Source: Methanobacteriota archaeon (GTDB taxonomy: Archaea; Halobacteriota; Methanosarcinia; Methanosarcinales; Methanosarcinaceae). Taken from it: DNA of 54,179 bases. Made by a program: the position numbers and the translations under genes. The stretch spans positions 1-54,179 of the forward strand of contig JAEWQJ010000059.1 of assembly GCA_023399215.1 (NCBI GenBank), read 5' to 3'. The notes under the pieces were generated by a model, which saw only the letters and a program-made list of their open reading frames with translations, made no database searches and was not told the DNA's origin. This document shows, one piece after another, positions 15,589 through 23,584 of this stretch (position 1 is the first letter of the stretch; each line of letters opens with the position of its first letter).

Positions 15589-17292
15589 ATGGTATACGTT
15601 GCGTCTCCTTATTATGACATTGTTGAGGATCTGCTAACCGCACTTACAGGAGGAGTTGTAAGAGAAGAGGCTACCTTTTCCCCTGATGAACTGGAATACT
15701 ACTTTGGAGATTCTCCTGTAATACCTGAAAGTGTAAGAGTTGTTGGCATAAGGGAAAAGGGTATTCATCACTTTATTGCAGGCCAGGACTTCAGTGCAGA
15801 TTCGGAGAAAATTACATGGGTAACTGAAGGAGACTGGCCGGATAATGGATCGAAGTTCTATATTAATTATTATAAAATTGACACAGAGCCAGTTCTTTCT
15901 GACAGGAATGTTGGAAGCGTAACGCGTACTCTGGCAGAAGCATTTGCTAAAGAACTGGCTGTTATGTCTCAGCAACTTCTGCTCGTATATGACTCTGGAT
16001 TTTTGAGCACTGCCAAAGGTGATGCTCTTGATCAAGTCGTTGCTATACTGGGTGAAAAATACGCAAGAAAGAGCGGAGATTTTGCAACAGGAGATGTGCT
16101 TTTCTTCAGGAACTCTCCCGCTCCCGCTGATATATTCATAAATGATGGTGCACTCGTTTCAACCTCAGTTTCTAAGACAAAAGAACAAATAATTTACGAG
16201 ACTGTTCAGGAAAAAACCCTTCGGAAAGGACAGGTCTCAGTTCTTGTTCCGGTGCGTGCAATTGAAAGAGGCCAGGCTGGAGTTACAGAAACCCGAACAA
16301 TCACAATCATGGTTCAGCCTATTATGGGAATTGACGGCATAACAAATCCCAGGGAAATTCTGCCCACCGGAAGAGACGAGACCGATGAGGAGTTGAGAGA
16401 AAGAGTAAAGCACGCTCTTGAGGCAGCTGGAGGGACGACTACAAACGCCATCAAGTACGCACTGATGAGCATACCTGAGCTGAATGGAGTAGACATTAAA
16501 GTGGAGGAAGATTTCAGTCAGGGGAACGGCTTAGTCAGAGTTTATATTGACACAGAGGGCACTGACGACATCGTGACGAAAATTGACCAAAGAATCTTTG
16601 AGACTAAAGCTGCAGGGATAAAGGTCGTTCATAACCTCAGCAAGAGCGAAGAAGGCATCTCTGGTAAATTGAAGATGGATCTTAAGGAAAAGACAGTTGC
16701 TCTAAATGTAATGGTATCGCTTGAAGACGACTCTATTTCTTCAAGCAAAAAAGAGAACATAAGAAGAAATGTTTCGTCAGAAATAGAAACCTACTTTAAA
16801 GAGCTTAAGATCGGAGAGTCTGTACTCAAAAATAAGCTTATAGCTTTATTATTTAGTGTTGAGGGAGTTAAAAATATCCAGATAGATTTTAAAGATGGTC
16901 AGGGAAAAAAACTGGCTGACGAGATCAAAGCTGAGTCAAATGAAAAAATAAGTTTACTTGATGGTAAGCCTCAGGTATTGATTTCAGGTTACTCTGTTTT
17001 TATAGATGTGAATGTCCAGGTATTAATCGTCGATAAAAATCTCAATAAGAGCATCGTTGAGAAGTCTTTAACCGACAAAATAAATTCGTTCATAAACGGT
17101 GTGGGAAAAAAGTTATCAGTTACGGATTTCAGCAAATCTTTGGAAGGAAATGGCTACGAAGTTACAAAAATAGCTTTTGATTCTGAGCATTTGGAGACCG
17201 GACTGATAATACATGAGATTACTCAGGGTAAGGAAGACATAGGCGATAACGAGAAATTCGTTCTACGAAAAGTCAACGCTGAATTTTTATGA
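15589..17292 (+). CDS. Baseplate J-like wedge protein (gpJ/gp6)
   Basis: A 567-residue baseplate protein beginning 2 bases after the gp25 stop. The central region shows the baseplate-J pattern: RTLAEAFAKELAVMSQQLLLVYDSGFL, GDALDQVVAILGEKYARKSGD, TVQEKTLRKGQVSVLVPVRA, GQAGVTETRTITIM, then the motif TGRDETDEELRERVKHALEA and TNAIKYALMSIPELNGVDI. The C-terminal part repeats an alpha/beta unit twice (VALNVMVSLEDD..., VFIDVNVQVLIVDKN...). gpJ-type proteins form the wedge ring that triggers sheath contraction. The N-terminal ~100 residues are an extra domain. Confident from several family motifs. Confidence 0.9.
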   Translation: MVYVASPYYDIVEDLLTALTGGVVREEATFSPDELEYYFGDSPVIPESVRVVGIREKGIHHFIAGQDFSADSEKITWVTEGDWPDNGSKFYINYYKIDTEPVLSDRNVGSVTRTLAEAFAKELAVMSQQLLLVYDSGFLSTAKGDALDQVVAILGEKYARKSGDFATGDVLFFRNSPAPADIFINDGALVSTSVSKTKEQIIYETVQEKTLRKGQVSVLVPVRAIERGQAGVTETRTITIMVQPIMGIDGITNPREILPTGRDETDEELRERVKHALEAAGGTTTNAIKYALMSIPELNGVDIKVEEDFSQGNGLVRVYIDTEGTDDIVTKIDQRIFETKAAGIKVVHNLSKSEEGISGKLKMDLKEKTVALNVMVSLEDDSISSSKKENIRRNVSSEIETYFKELKIGESVLKNKLIALLFSVEGVKNIQIDFKDGQGKKLADEIKAESNEKISLLDGKPQVLISGYSVFIDVNVQVLIVDKNLNKSIVEKSLTDKINSFINGVGKKLSVTDFSKSLEGNGYEVTKIAFDSEHLETGLIIHEITQGKEDIGDNEKFVLRKVNAEFL

Positions 17293-17301
17293 GGGGTTGA
17301 G

Positions 17302-18597
17302 ATGCCAAAAACCCTTGAGATATTAAAGTATTTTCCCAGTTTCCATCAGGCAATGGAAAGAGAAAAGCTGCTGTATCATGTTGCAGATTCAATAGCCTCA
17401 CGGATCCAGGAAATGGAAAACGACATGACAGAGGTCATGAAGTCTCACTGGATTAAGACTGCTGAGAATATCGATGACCTTGAAAAAATAGCAGCGCTTT
17501 ATGGAATTGAGCGAGAAGAATTTGAGGACATAAAGCTCTTCAGAAAAAAAGTAGAAGATGTGATTCGTTTATATCTCGCAGGGCCTGGTACTGTGCCAGC
17601 AGTTATTGAGTTCATTACAATTGCGCTCAGGAAGTACGGTGTTCAGGCAGAGAGAGATGAAAATGGAAGCCTGGTGATCATACATCCTGTGGACGGTGAC
17701 GAGTCCAGGGCAAAGTGCAGGATATCTTTTGATGGGGTAGAGAGTCATATTGAGATATATGAAAATCCTATAATCGAAAAGAGCTACAAGGATAGTACTG
17801 TTACGAATCGCCAAAAATGGTTTCTTGAGAATAGAGGGTTCTTTTTTTCCGTTCCTGAAGTTACGTTTCAAGGATATGATAAACGTACAATCAATCCTGT
17901 GTTGTTTAACAGAAGCACAGGTCATGCATTAGGATTCAGGGGAGTCTTGCCTGAAGAATGCGTATTAAAAATTAAAGTTAATGACCAGGGATTCCTTGAT
18001 ACCGCGCAACTTGATGGAAAAAATGTCAAAGAAGACGAAAAGGATGTTAAAAGCAAGATATTCTCATTACAAGGCTCTCAGTTTGATAAATGCAAGTTTG
18101 ATGAAAATAATTCAAAGTTTGCTTCATATATGCCTTCCTGGGCTTTCAACGAAATTAGATTTGCAGAGAGCGTGAGAGGCGAAAATAATCCTCCGGTTTT
18201 TGACATTCCAATTCCAATAATCCCTACAGGTGAATCCGAATGGGAATTCAGAATAAAAAAATCTAATTACAACAACTCAAGGTTTGACGAAACTGCATTT
18301 ACTTTTCCTGATGAACCTACAGGAGTTTTTGATGGAGCTTGTTTTGATAAATCGTTGTTTATGATCGATTGTTCCGCAGGGCTTGAAATGAAATGGATGG
18401 AACGCCAGAGAGCTACGTTTGAGGTTATCCTTCCCAACAGCCTGAGTGAAAAACAGATAAATTCTACTGACGTCGAGGAACAAAAAAAGCAGTACATGGA
18501 ACCACTACAAAGCGTCAGCAAAATGATGGAACGGGTAAAACCCGCCGGTGTAAATGTGATCGTAAAGTACAGTTCTGAAGATCGTAGTATCAATTAA
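17302..18597 (+). CDS. Tail protein I-like wedge protein with FD-repeat segments
   Basis: A 431-residue protein in the gpI position after gpJ. The N-terminal 120 residues match the gpI/wedge pattern (MTEVMKSHWIKTAENIDDLEKIAALYGIEREE, FRKKVEDVIRLYLAGPGTVPAVIEF). The middle contains beta segments (NPVLFNRSTGHALGFRG). The second half has pentapeptide-like FD motifs (SQFDKCKFDENNSKF, SNYNNSRFDETAF, FDGACFDKSLF) similar in flavour to the FDRNQ run of the tape-measure-position protein. It probably anchors fibres to the baseplate. The start at ATG 17302 follows GAGGGG. A short 39-base gap separates it from the fibre gene. Confidence 0.8.
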   Translation: MPKTLEILKYFPSFHQAMEREKLLYHVADSIASRIQEMENDMTEVMKSHWIKTAENIDDLEKIAALYGIEREEFEDIKLFRKKVEDVIRLYLAGPGTVPAVIEFITIALRKYGVQAERDENGSLVIIHPVDGDESRAKCRISFDGVESHIEIYENPIIEKSYKDSTVTNRQKWFLENRGFFFSVPEVTFQGYDKRTINPVLFNRSTGHALGFRGVLPEECVLKIKVNDQGFLDTAQLDGKNVKEDEKDVKSKIFSLQGSQFDKCKFDENNSKFASYMPSWAFNEIRFAESVRGENNPPVFDIPIPIIPTGESEWEFRIKKSNYNNSRFDETAFTFPDEPTGVFDGACFDKSLFMIDCSAGLEMKWMERQRATFEVILPNSLSEKQINSTDVEEQKKQYMEPLQSVSKMMERVKPAGVNVIVKYSSEDRSIN

Positions 18598-18636
18598 AAG
18601 TACACTTTTATAACAAATTAAGAATAGAGGCTAAAA

Positions 18637-20280
18637 ATGACAAAGATATTTGCGAATGTGATACCAGGAGATTTGATAACTTCTGATTTATTCAATCAAA
18701 TGATAGCTAAGATAGAAGAGCTAGACGACAGGGTTGCAGCTATTGAAAGAACAGCAACTGGAACTATTGCCGGATCTGTTCAGGAGATTGCGAAAAATAC
18801 GTCAATCATCGGCGCCAGGGTATATGCGGTATCAGGGAACGTAACATATTCCTCGACACCGACAGACAATTTGGGAAACTATTCTATAACAAATTTGCTT
18901 CCGGGTATATATCGGGTGTGGGCTGAATCTGAGGGCTTTTCCAGGAGTAATATTGAAACCATATCCGTCTCCTCAGCAGCTACGAGCACTGTGAATTTTG
19001 TCCTTACCTCATCTGTCAATATGGTAGAGGTACCTGACGTTCAGGGTGTTGCTTTATCTCAGGCTCTTGAAACAATCCGTAGTAGTGGATTAACAGCAGG
19101 ATTTCTGATGGATGTGGATTCCAATATAATCGACAGCACAGATCAGTCTTCGGCTTCTCTTATAGTCATTAATCAGAGTCTGTCTCCTGGTGAACCGGTA
19201 CCTGTAGGTACAGTAATAAATCTGTTCATGGCTGTGAATGCGACTGAGTCATTACCTCCTATCATACTCGATATAAAGCCGAATGTGGGTGTACCGAAGG
19301 CTGAAGTAGAAATAATAGGCATTGGATTCGGTTCGGAAAAGAACAAGGTGACCTTCTCAAAAGTTGAAGCAACTGAAATTATCGCATGGACCGGGGACAG
19401 TATCAGGGTCAAAGTTCCAGAAGGTGCAGTTACAGGAACAGTTGACGTTCAGATAATTACTATCGATGGTGTAAAGAGTAATACATTCAACTTTACTGTA
19501 AAGCGTAATGAATGCACCAGTGGGTGTACGACAAGTTGTACCGCTTCCTGTACTATCGGATGTACCTCAGGTTGCACTTCGAGTTGTACTGCTTCCTGTG
19601 TTGCTGTTTGTACTTCAGCTTGCATTTCGAGTTGTACGACCACACGTATTTTGTGTGTTAATAAATGTGAACTTTCTGCTGTTACTACATGCGGGTTAAA
19701 GGAGGCTGTTGTGTGCTCAAAGGAGATAATCCACAGTCCCATTTTCACTCCCTCATCAAGCATAGTGAATTTACAGCAAAATCCGGGGAATTTCTACGAG
19801 TATGCTGGAGAAACTCTTGTAAATAATACAGACATCGCAATTAAAAAAAGCGATACAGTAATGATTGGAGATAAGGATAATCGTGTTGAGGGAACTATCC
19901 AGAAAGCGGATGTCAGGATAGAAGGTAAAGAAGGAGAAATCAGTAAAGCTATAATTACCTCTGGAACAAGGAACGTCGAAATAAAAACGCAAAGTGGGGA
20001 TGAGATTAAAGGTAATGCTATCTCCTCTGCTGCAATAGGGGTTGCTCCTAAAGCAACGGTAATTTCCATAAAAGATACCAAAGGAAAAGCGTGGGGAGGA
20101 ACAATAGTAACAACTGAAGGGCAGTACGAAACCGGTATAGGTATAACAATAGAACCTGGTAAGGAGGCAACAATTCAGGTTGGAGATAAGCTTATCACAG
20201 GAAAGGTGACAGAAAAAGTCGTGATCAGTACAAAAGACATTGATCCTGGTAATGTTGGAATTAATAGATTGAGTCCGTGA
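18637..20280 (+). CDS. Tail fibre with SCIFF-like cysteine-repeat segment
   Basis: A 547-residue modular fibre. The N-terminus (ANVIPGDLITSDLFNQMIAKIEELDDRVAAIE) looks like a phage-fibre attachment and coiled-coil trimerisation region. Then follow a carboxypeptidase-regulatory-like domain (61-125, NYSITNLLPGIYRVWAE), a PASTA-like domain (130-202, VEVPDVQGVALSQALETIRS), an IPT/TIG domain (207-290), the cysteine segment, and a beta-repeat C-terminus. Cys lie at 293, 297, 301, 305, 309, 313, 317, 321, 325, 329, 333, 340, 344, 352 and 360; there are none elsewhere. Most are followed by Thr. The spacing resembles SCIFF precursors, and a matching maturase follows 10 bases downstream, so thioether cross-links are likely. 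Confidence 0.8.
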   Translation: MTKIFANVIPGDLITSDLFNQMIAKIEELDDRVAAIERTATGTIAGSVQEIAKNTSIIGARVYAVSGNVTYSSTPTDNLGNYSITNLLPGIYRVWAESEGFSRSNIETISVSSAATSTVNFVLTSSVNMVEVPDVQGVALSQALETIRSSGLTAGFLMDVDSNIIDSTDQSSASLIVINQSLSPGEPVPVGTVINLFMAVNATESLPPIILDIKPNVGVPKAEVEIIGIGFGSEKNKVTFSKVEATEIIAWTGDSIRVKVPEGAVTGTVDVQIITIDGVKSNTFNFTVKRNECTSGCTTSCTASCTIGCTSGCTSSCTASCVAVCTSACISSCTTTRILCVNKCELSAVTTCGLKEAVVCSKEIIHSPIFTPSSSIVNLQQNPGNFYEYAGETLVNNTDIAIKKSDTVMIGDKDNRVEGTIQKADVRIEGKEGEISKAIITSGTRNVEIKTQSGDEIKGNAISSAAIGVAPKATVISIKDTKGKAWGGTIVTTEGQYETGIGITIEPGKEATIQVGDKLITGKVTEKVVISTKDIDPGNVGINRLSP

Positions 20281-20290
20281 GTGAGGATCC

Positions 20291-21697
20291 ATGGAAGTTT
20301 ATCCGAAGCTTCATACCTTTAAGGTAAAGGATAAGCAGTTTCTTCTTGATACGAACAGCGGTATATTCTATGAGATAAACGAGATTGTTTACAGTATTGT
20401 AAACATGATCAATGAAGTTTCTAATGACGAAATTATAGATAAACTCTCTTCTCGCTATTCAAAGCAGGAAGTAATCAGAAACCTGGCTGTAATAAACAAG
20501 TTGATAGAGGCAGATGAACTCTTCTCAAAAGACAGGTATAAAGATTTTAAAATGGATACTCTTTCGCCTGTCTCTACTTTATGCCTGAACATTTCTCACG
20601 ACTGTAATCTAAGATGTACTTATTGTTTCGGGGAAAAGTACGATCAGGAAAAAAAACTCATGTCTCCTGAGGTTGCAGAGAGATCAGTGGATTTTCTGAT
20701 AAAGAATTCAAAAGACCAGACTAACCTAAGCCTGAGCTTTTTCGGAGGGGAACCACTTTTGAATTTTAAGGAAATAGAGCATACCGTGTTCTATGCACAG
20801 GCTGAAGGAAATAAGCATGGGAAAGAGTTCAGGTTTCATGTTACAACCAATGGAACGCTATTAAATTCCAGGATAATAGAGTTTCTTGTAAAAAATAAGT
20901 TCAGTTTGATCATAAGTTTGGATGGCCCAAAAGAAGTAAACGATATTATGAGACCGTTTGCAAACGGAAAAGGCTCATATGGTATAGTATGCAGAAATAT
21001 TAAGGCAGTACAGGCAATGGGCGATGCTCTGCCTTTTACAGTCCGCTCCACTTTTACCAGGAAGCATCTGGAAGTAGATAACCTTGTAATGCATTTGGCA
21101 GGGTTAGGAATCAAGGATATTTCAGTCGAACCGTGTGCAACTACACTTGAGGATTTACAAATACGAGAAGAGGATTTATCCGAGTTAAACCAGCAATACG
21201 ATCTGCTTGCAGATAAATATCTGGAGGAAATTCTGGCAGGAAGATACTTTTCTTTCTTTCATCTGAAACAGATGATGGATCAGGTTCACAGTAAGGCTTC
21301 GAAACTCGTGCAATGCGGAGCTGGACAGGGATATATGGCTGTCGGGGCGGATGGCAGGCTTTATCCGTGCCACAGACTTGTAGGTCAGGATGAATACGTA
21401 ATTGGAGATGTTTTTAACGGGATAAGTAATCAGAATATCCAGAAAACTTTTCTTGGAGCCCATGTCAGAAACAAGGAAAAATGTATGCAATGCTGGGCAA
21501 GATATATCTGCGGCGGGGGATGCCATGCTTATGCGCTTATGTTCAATAAAGATATTCTTCAGCCTTATGAAGTGGAGTGTGAGCTTATGAAACATCGAAT
21601 CGAGCTTGGAGTCTATCTTTATGCAAGTTTAAAACATAAAAGTCCTCTTATATTCCAAAATATTTACAGTGAAGGCTGGAAGTTTTGCCAGGTGTAG
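20291..21697 (+). CDS. Radical SAM/SPASM peptide maturase, SCIFF-maturase-like
   Basis: A 468-residue enzyme. Residues 1-80 form a PqqD/RRE-like winged-helix domain (LHTFKVKDKQFLLDTNSGIFYEI, DEIIDKLSSRYSKQEVIRNL). The radical SAM core has Cys105-x3-Cys109-x2-Cys112 in SHDCNLRCTYCFGEKY, the GGE motif SFFGGEPLLNF and HVTTNGTLL. The SPASM region carries Cys at 342, 360, 398, 401, 407, 411 and 430, with CMQCWARYICGGGCHAYA and PYEVECELMKHRIE, which I recall as typical of SCIFF maturases that make Cys-to-Thr thioether bonds. The obvious substrate is the adjacent fibre. No small precursor gene is seen. The enzyme would need SAM, a reductant and anaerobic conditions. Confidence 0.9.
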   Translation: MEVYPKLHTFKVKDKQFLLDTNSGIFYEINEIVYSIVNMINEVSNDEIIDKLSSRYSKQEVIRNLAVINKLIEADELFSKDRYKDFKMDTLSPVSTLCLNISHDCNLRCTYCFGEKYDQEKKLMSPEVAERSVDFLIKNSKDQTNLSLSFFGGEPLLNFKEIEHTVFYAQAEGNKHGKEFRFHVTTNGTLLNSRIIEFLVKNKFSLIISLDGPKEVNDIMRPFANGKGSYGIVCRNIKAVQAMGDALPFTVRSTFTRKHLEVDNLVMHLAGLGIKDISVEPCATTLEDLQIREEDLSELNQQYDLLADKYLEEILAGRYFSFFHLKQMMDQVHSKASKLVQCGAGQGYMAVGADGRLYPCHRLVGQDEYVIGDVFNGISNQNIQKTFLGAHVRNKEKCMQCWARYICGGGCHAYALMFNKDILQPYEVECELMKHRIELGVYLYASLKHKSPLIFQNIYSEGWKFCQV

Positions 21698-21708
21698 GAT
21701 GATATTAA

Positions 21709-23328
21709 ATGAACAATATTTCAGGTTCTTACATAAATGTATCTGGAAAAAAGGCTTTTACAGATCTAGATCTAACTAAGCTCTTCTCTGAATCTAAAGT
21801 TTCTGCAAAAGAGGCATCCTGGAAGTTCGGGTCAGATCAGACTACAGATATCTTTTTCCAGAAAGAACCTCTTGGGAATTTTACATACGAACTTTCACTA
21901 AGTAAAAGTTGCAGGGTAAAAAAAGCGGTTCTTAGAATTAAAGGCATAAGGTATGAAGGAAGTCTCAAATCTCTAGGAGTTTCAACAACACCTGTGGACA
22001 AACTTAACTTTATTGTAGATTTTCACAGCTTCAGAACTTTAACAAAGGTTGAATACAAAAACCCAAACATAAAGATAACTGAAGTAAAACAATGGGGTGG
22101 CATCAATTTTCTTGAAAAAAATATTATCTCAGAAAACCTTCTACTGATAAAAACAGAAAAGGTATTGGTTACTTTGGACACAGAAGTAACTCCGGGTTCA
22201 TTTGAGGATAATTTTCATATAACAATAATAAGCTACCCCTTAAACCTGACTCTGAGTTTAGGAGACGAAAACCCCTTCTGGAGCTATGCAGGAGAATTAA
22301 TAAGTGAAGTTACAGTACCTGATTTCTCGGAAAAGTTGAACAATTATTTAGAAGCTTTCAGCTCAGAAAAAACCTCAGACATTGTTTGTAAAATCCCCTT
22401 TAAGTTTCATTCGGATTCTCCAGGAAATATAGAGATAACAGAAGAAATAGATTCAAACCTGATCTGGAAAAATCCCTTTTCGGATTCATATCCAGAAAAA
22501 AAAGTGCCGGCATCACTCTTCGATGGAAACAATAAAAAAATCCATTTTGAATTGAAAAGCTCTAAAAAACTAGTCCAGTTAATTAGCATCAGTTTTAACT
22601 GTAAAGGAAATTTCTCTAATGAATTTATTGATGATAACTGGGGAGATATAGGGCTAAAGAATATGGGTATTCTCTTATCAACTGAAATGAGTGCAGGCTT
22701 AAAGTTTAGCCCATCCTGCTCTTTAAGAGCCACTGGTATAGATCTATATTTATCAAAAAAAGACGACAATACAAAATTATTTGCAGAAATAATGGAAGAT
22801 AAGGATGGAAAACCTGCCGAAGAGAAAATCTTAGGCTCTAAGAACGTGGAATTAATATCGGGACAGAATTCCTGGACAGCTATTAAATTTGACGAAGCTA
22901 TATCTCTCGAGAAAGAAAAAGCATACTGGCTGGTATTAAAAGTAAGCATCGGGAAAGTCGAATGGGTGTGCAGTGAAAATATGAATAGACCTGAGGGGTT
23001 TGCTTACAAAAAAGAGCTGGCAGGCTCCTGGAATTATTACAGTTTAACCAATCAGTCCTCTTCACAAAAAACTCCATTGACCGGCTATTTTAGATTGAAA
23101 TACCTGCCTGATTCTGAAGAAATTTTTCCGATAACATTAAGAATGAACAAGAAATCTGAAGATTTAAAACCATCTTCAGAACCTGAACTTGTAAATATAG
23201 ACCTGCAAGAGACACCTCAACTTGAAGCTAAAGATGGGAAAGCAAAGATAGATCTTGAAATAATCTCCAGGACATCAGGTAAACTTGAGCTCTCCGATAT
23301 AACAGTTGAGGGAAAAGAATTGATGTAA
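21709..23328 (+). CDS. Beta-rich fibre-like protein with choice-of-anchor-type domain, probable frameshift at 3' end
   Basis: A 539-residue protein 11 bases after the maturase. It is almost wholly beta: the N-terminal half has strands such as KKAVLRIKGIRYEGS and HITIISYPLNLTLSLGD. Residues 330-450 look like a choice-of-anchor R/jelly-roll module (ATGIDLYLSKKDDNTKLFAEIMEDKDGKP, SWTAIKFDEAISLEKEKAYWLVLKVS). Such domains occur in secreted adhesins and phage receptor-binding proteins, so this may be the distal fibre or another substrate of the maturase (only about five Cys, not repeated). After the stop at 23326, another frame continues sensibly to 23459, suggesting a frameshift. No close family is recognised. 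Confidence 0.65.
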   Translation: MNNISGSYINVSGKKAFTDLDLTKLFSESKVSAKEASWKFGSDQTTDIFFQKEPLGNFTYELSLSKSCRVKKAVLRIKGIRYEGSLKSLGVSTTPVDKLNFIVDFHSFRTLTKVEYKNPNIKITEVKQWGGINFLEKNIISENLLLIKTEKVLVTLDTEVTPGSFEDNFHITIISYPLNLTLSLGDENPFWSYAGELISEVTVPDFSEKLNNYLEAFSSEKTSDIVCKIPFKFHSDSPGNIEITEEIDSNLIWKNPFSDSYPEKKVPASLFDGNNKKIHFELKSSKKLVQLISISFNCKGNFSNEFIDDNWGDIGLKNMGILLSTEMSAGLKFSPSCSLRATGIDLYLSKKDDNTKLFAEIMEDKDGKPAEEKILGSKNVELISGQNSWTAIKFDEAISLEKEKAYWLVLKVSIGKVEWVCSENMNRPEGFAYKKELAGSWNYYSLTNQSSSQKTPLTGYFRLKYLPDSEEIFPITLRMNKKSEDLKPSSEPELVNIDLQETPQLEAKDGKAKIDLEIISRTSGKLELSDITVEGKELM

Positions 23329-23459
23329 TATCAGAAGTTCCGGCAGGGACATTGAACTCGATAGGCAAGCCGGGAGGACAGATAAAGAGTTTATCAAGCT
23401 TCTGTAATCAAAAAAATTCTGTAATCAAAAAATTCTGTAATCAAAAAACGCACATGAAA
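23322..23459 (+). pseudogene. Out-of-frame continuation of the fibre-like gene
   Basis: In the frame shifted by one base from the 539-residue protein, a coherent segment DVISEVPAGTLNSIGKPGG followed by QIKSLSSF continues for 46 codons to TGA 23457-23459. The sequence changes into the CTGTAATCAAAAAA tandem repeat after SSFCNQ. It looks like the original C-terminus, lost by a frameshift near 23320 or reached by programmed shifting. Confidence 0.5.
23402..23450. repeat. Three tandem copies of CTGTAATCAAAAAA(A)TT
   Basis: A 16-17-base unit is repeated three times directly downstream of the contractile cluster. Unit length varies by one A, so it is not coding-conserved. It marks the end of the cluster before convergent genes. 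Confidence 0.85.
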
Positions 23460-23584
23460 TTTTGTCCCCTTTATGTTCTCATTATCCTGTTTGGATTGTT
23501 TTCTCCTTTTCACAAATGACTAATCAAATTAGATCAATAATACCAAAGACATCTCTTCTTTGGCAAATGCTCAACTCGAAAAAA

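Noticed and set aside
19449..19763. Minus-strand frame across the cysteine repeat (VQLEVQPEVH-type repeats)
   Set aside because: It is the reverse-frame image of the Cys codons in the fibre gene, with no start signal.
1870..23459. Complete provirus
   Set aside because: No head, packaging, integrase or replication genes were found on either strand around the tail genes.
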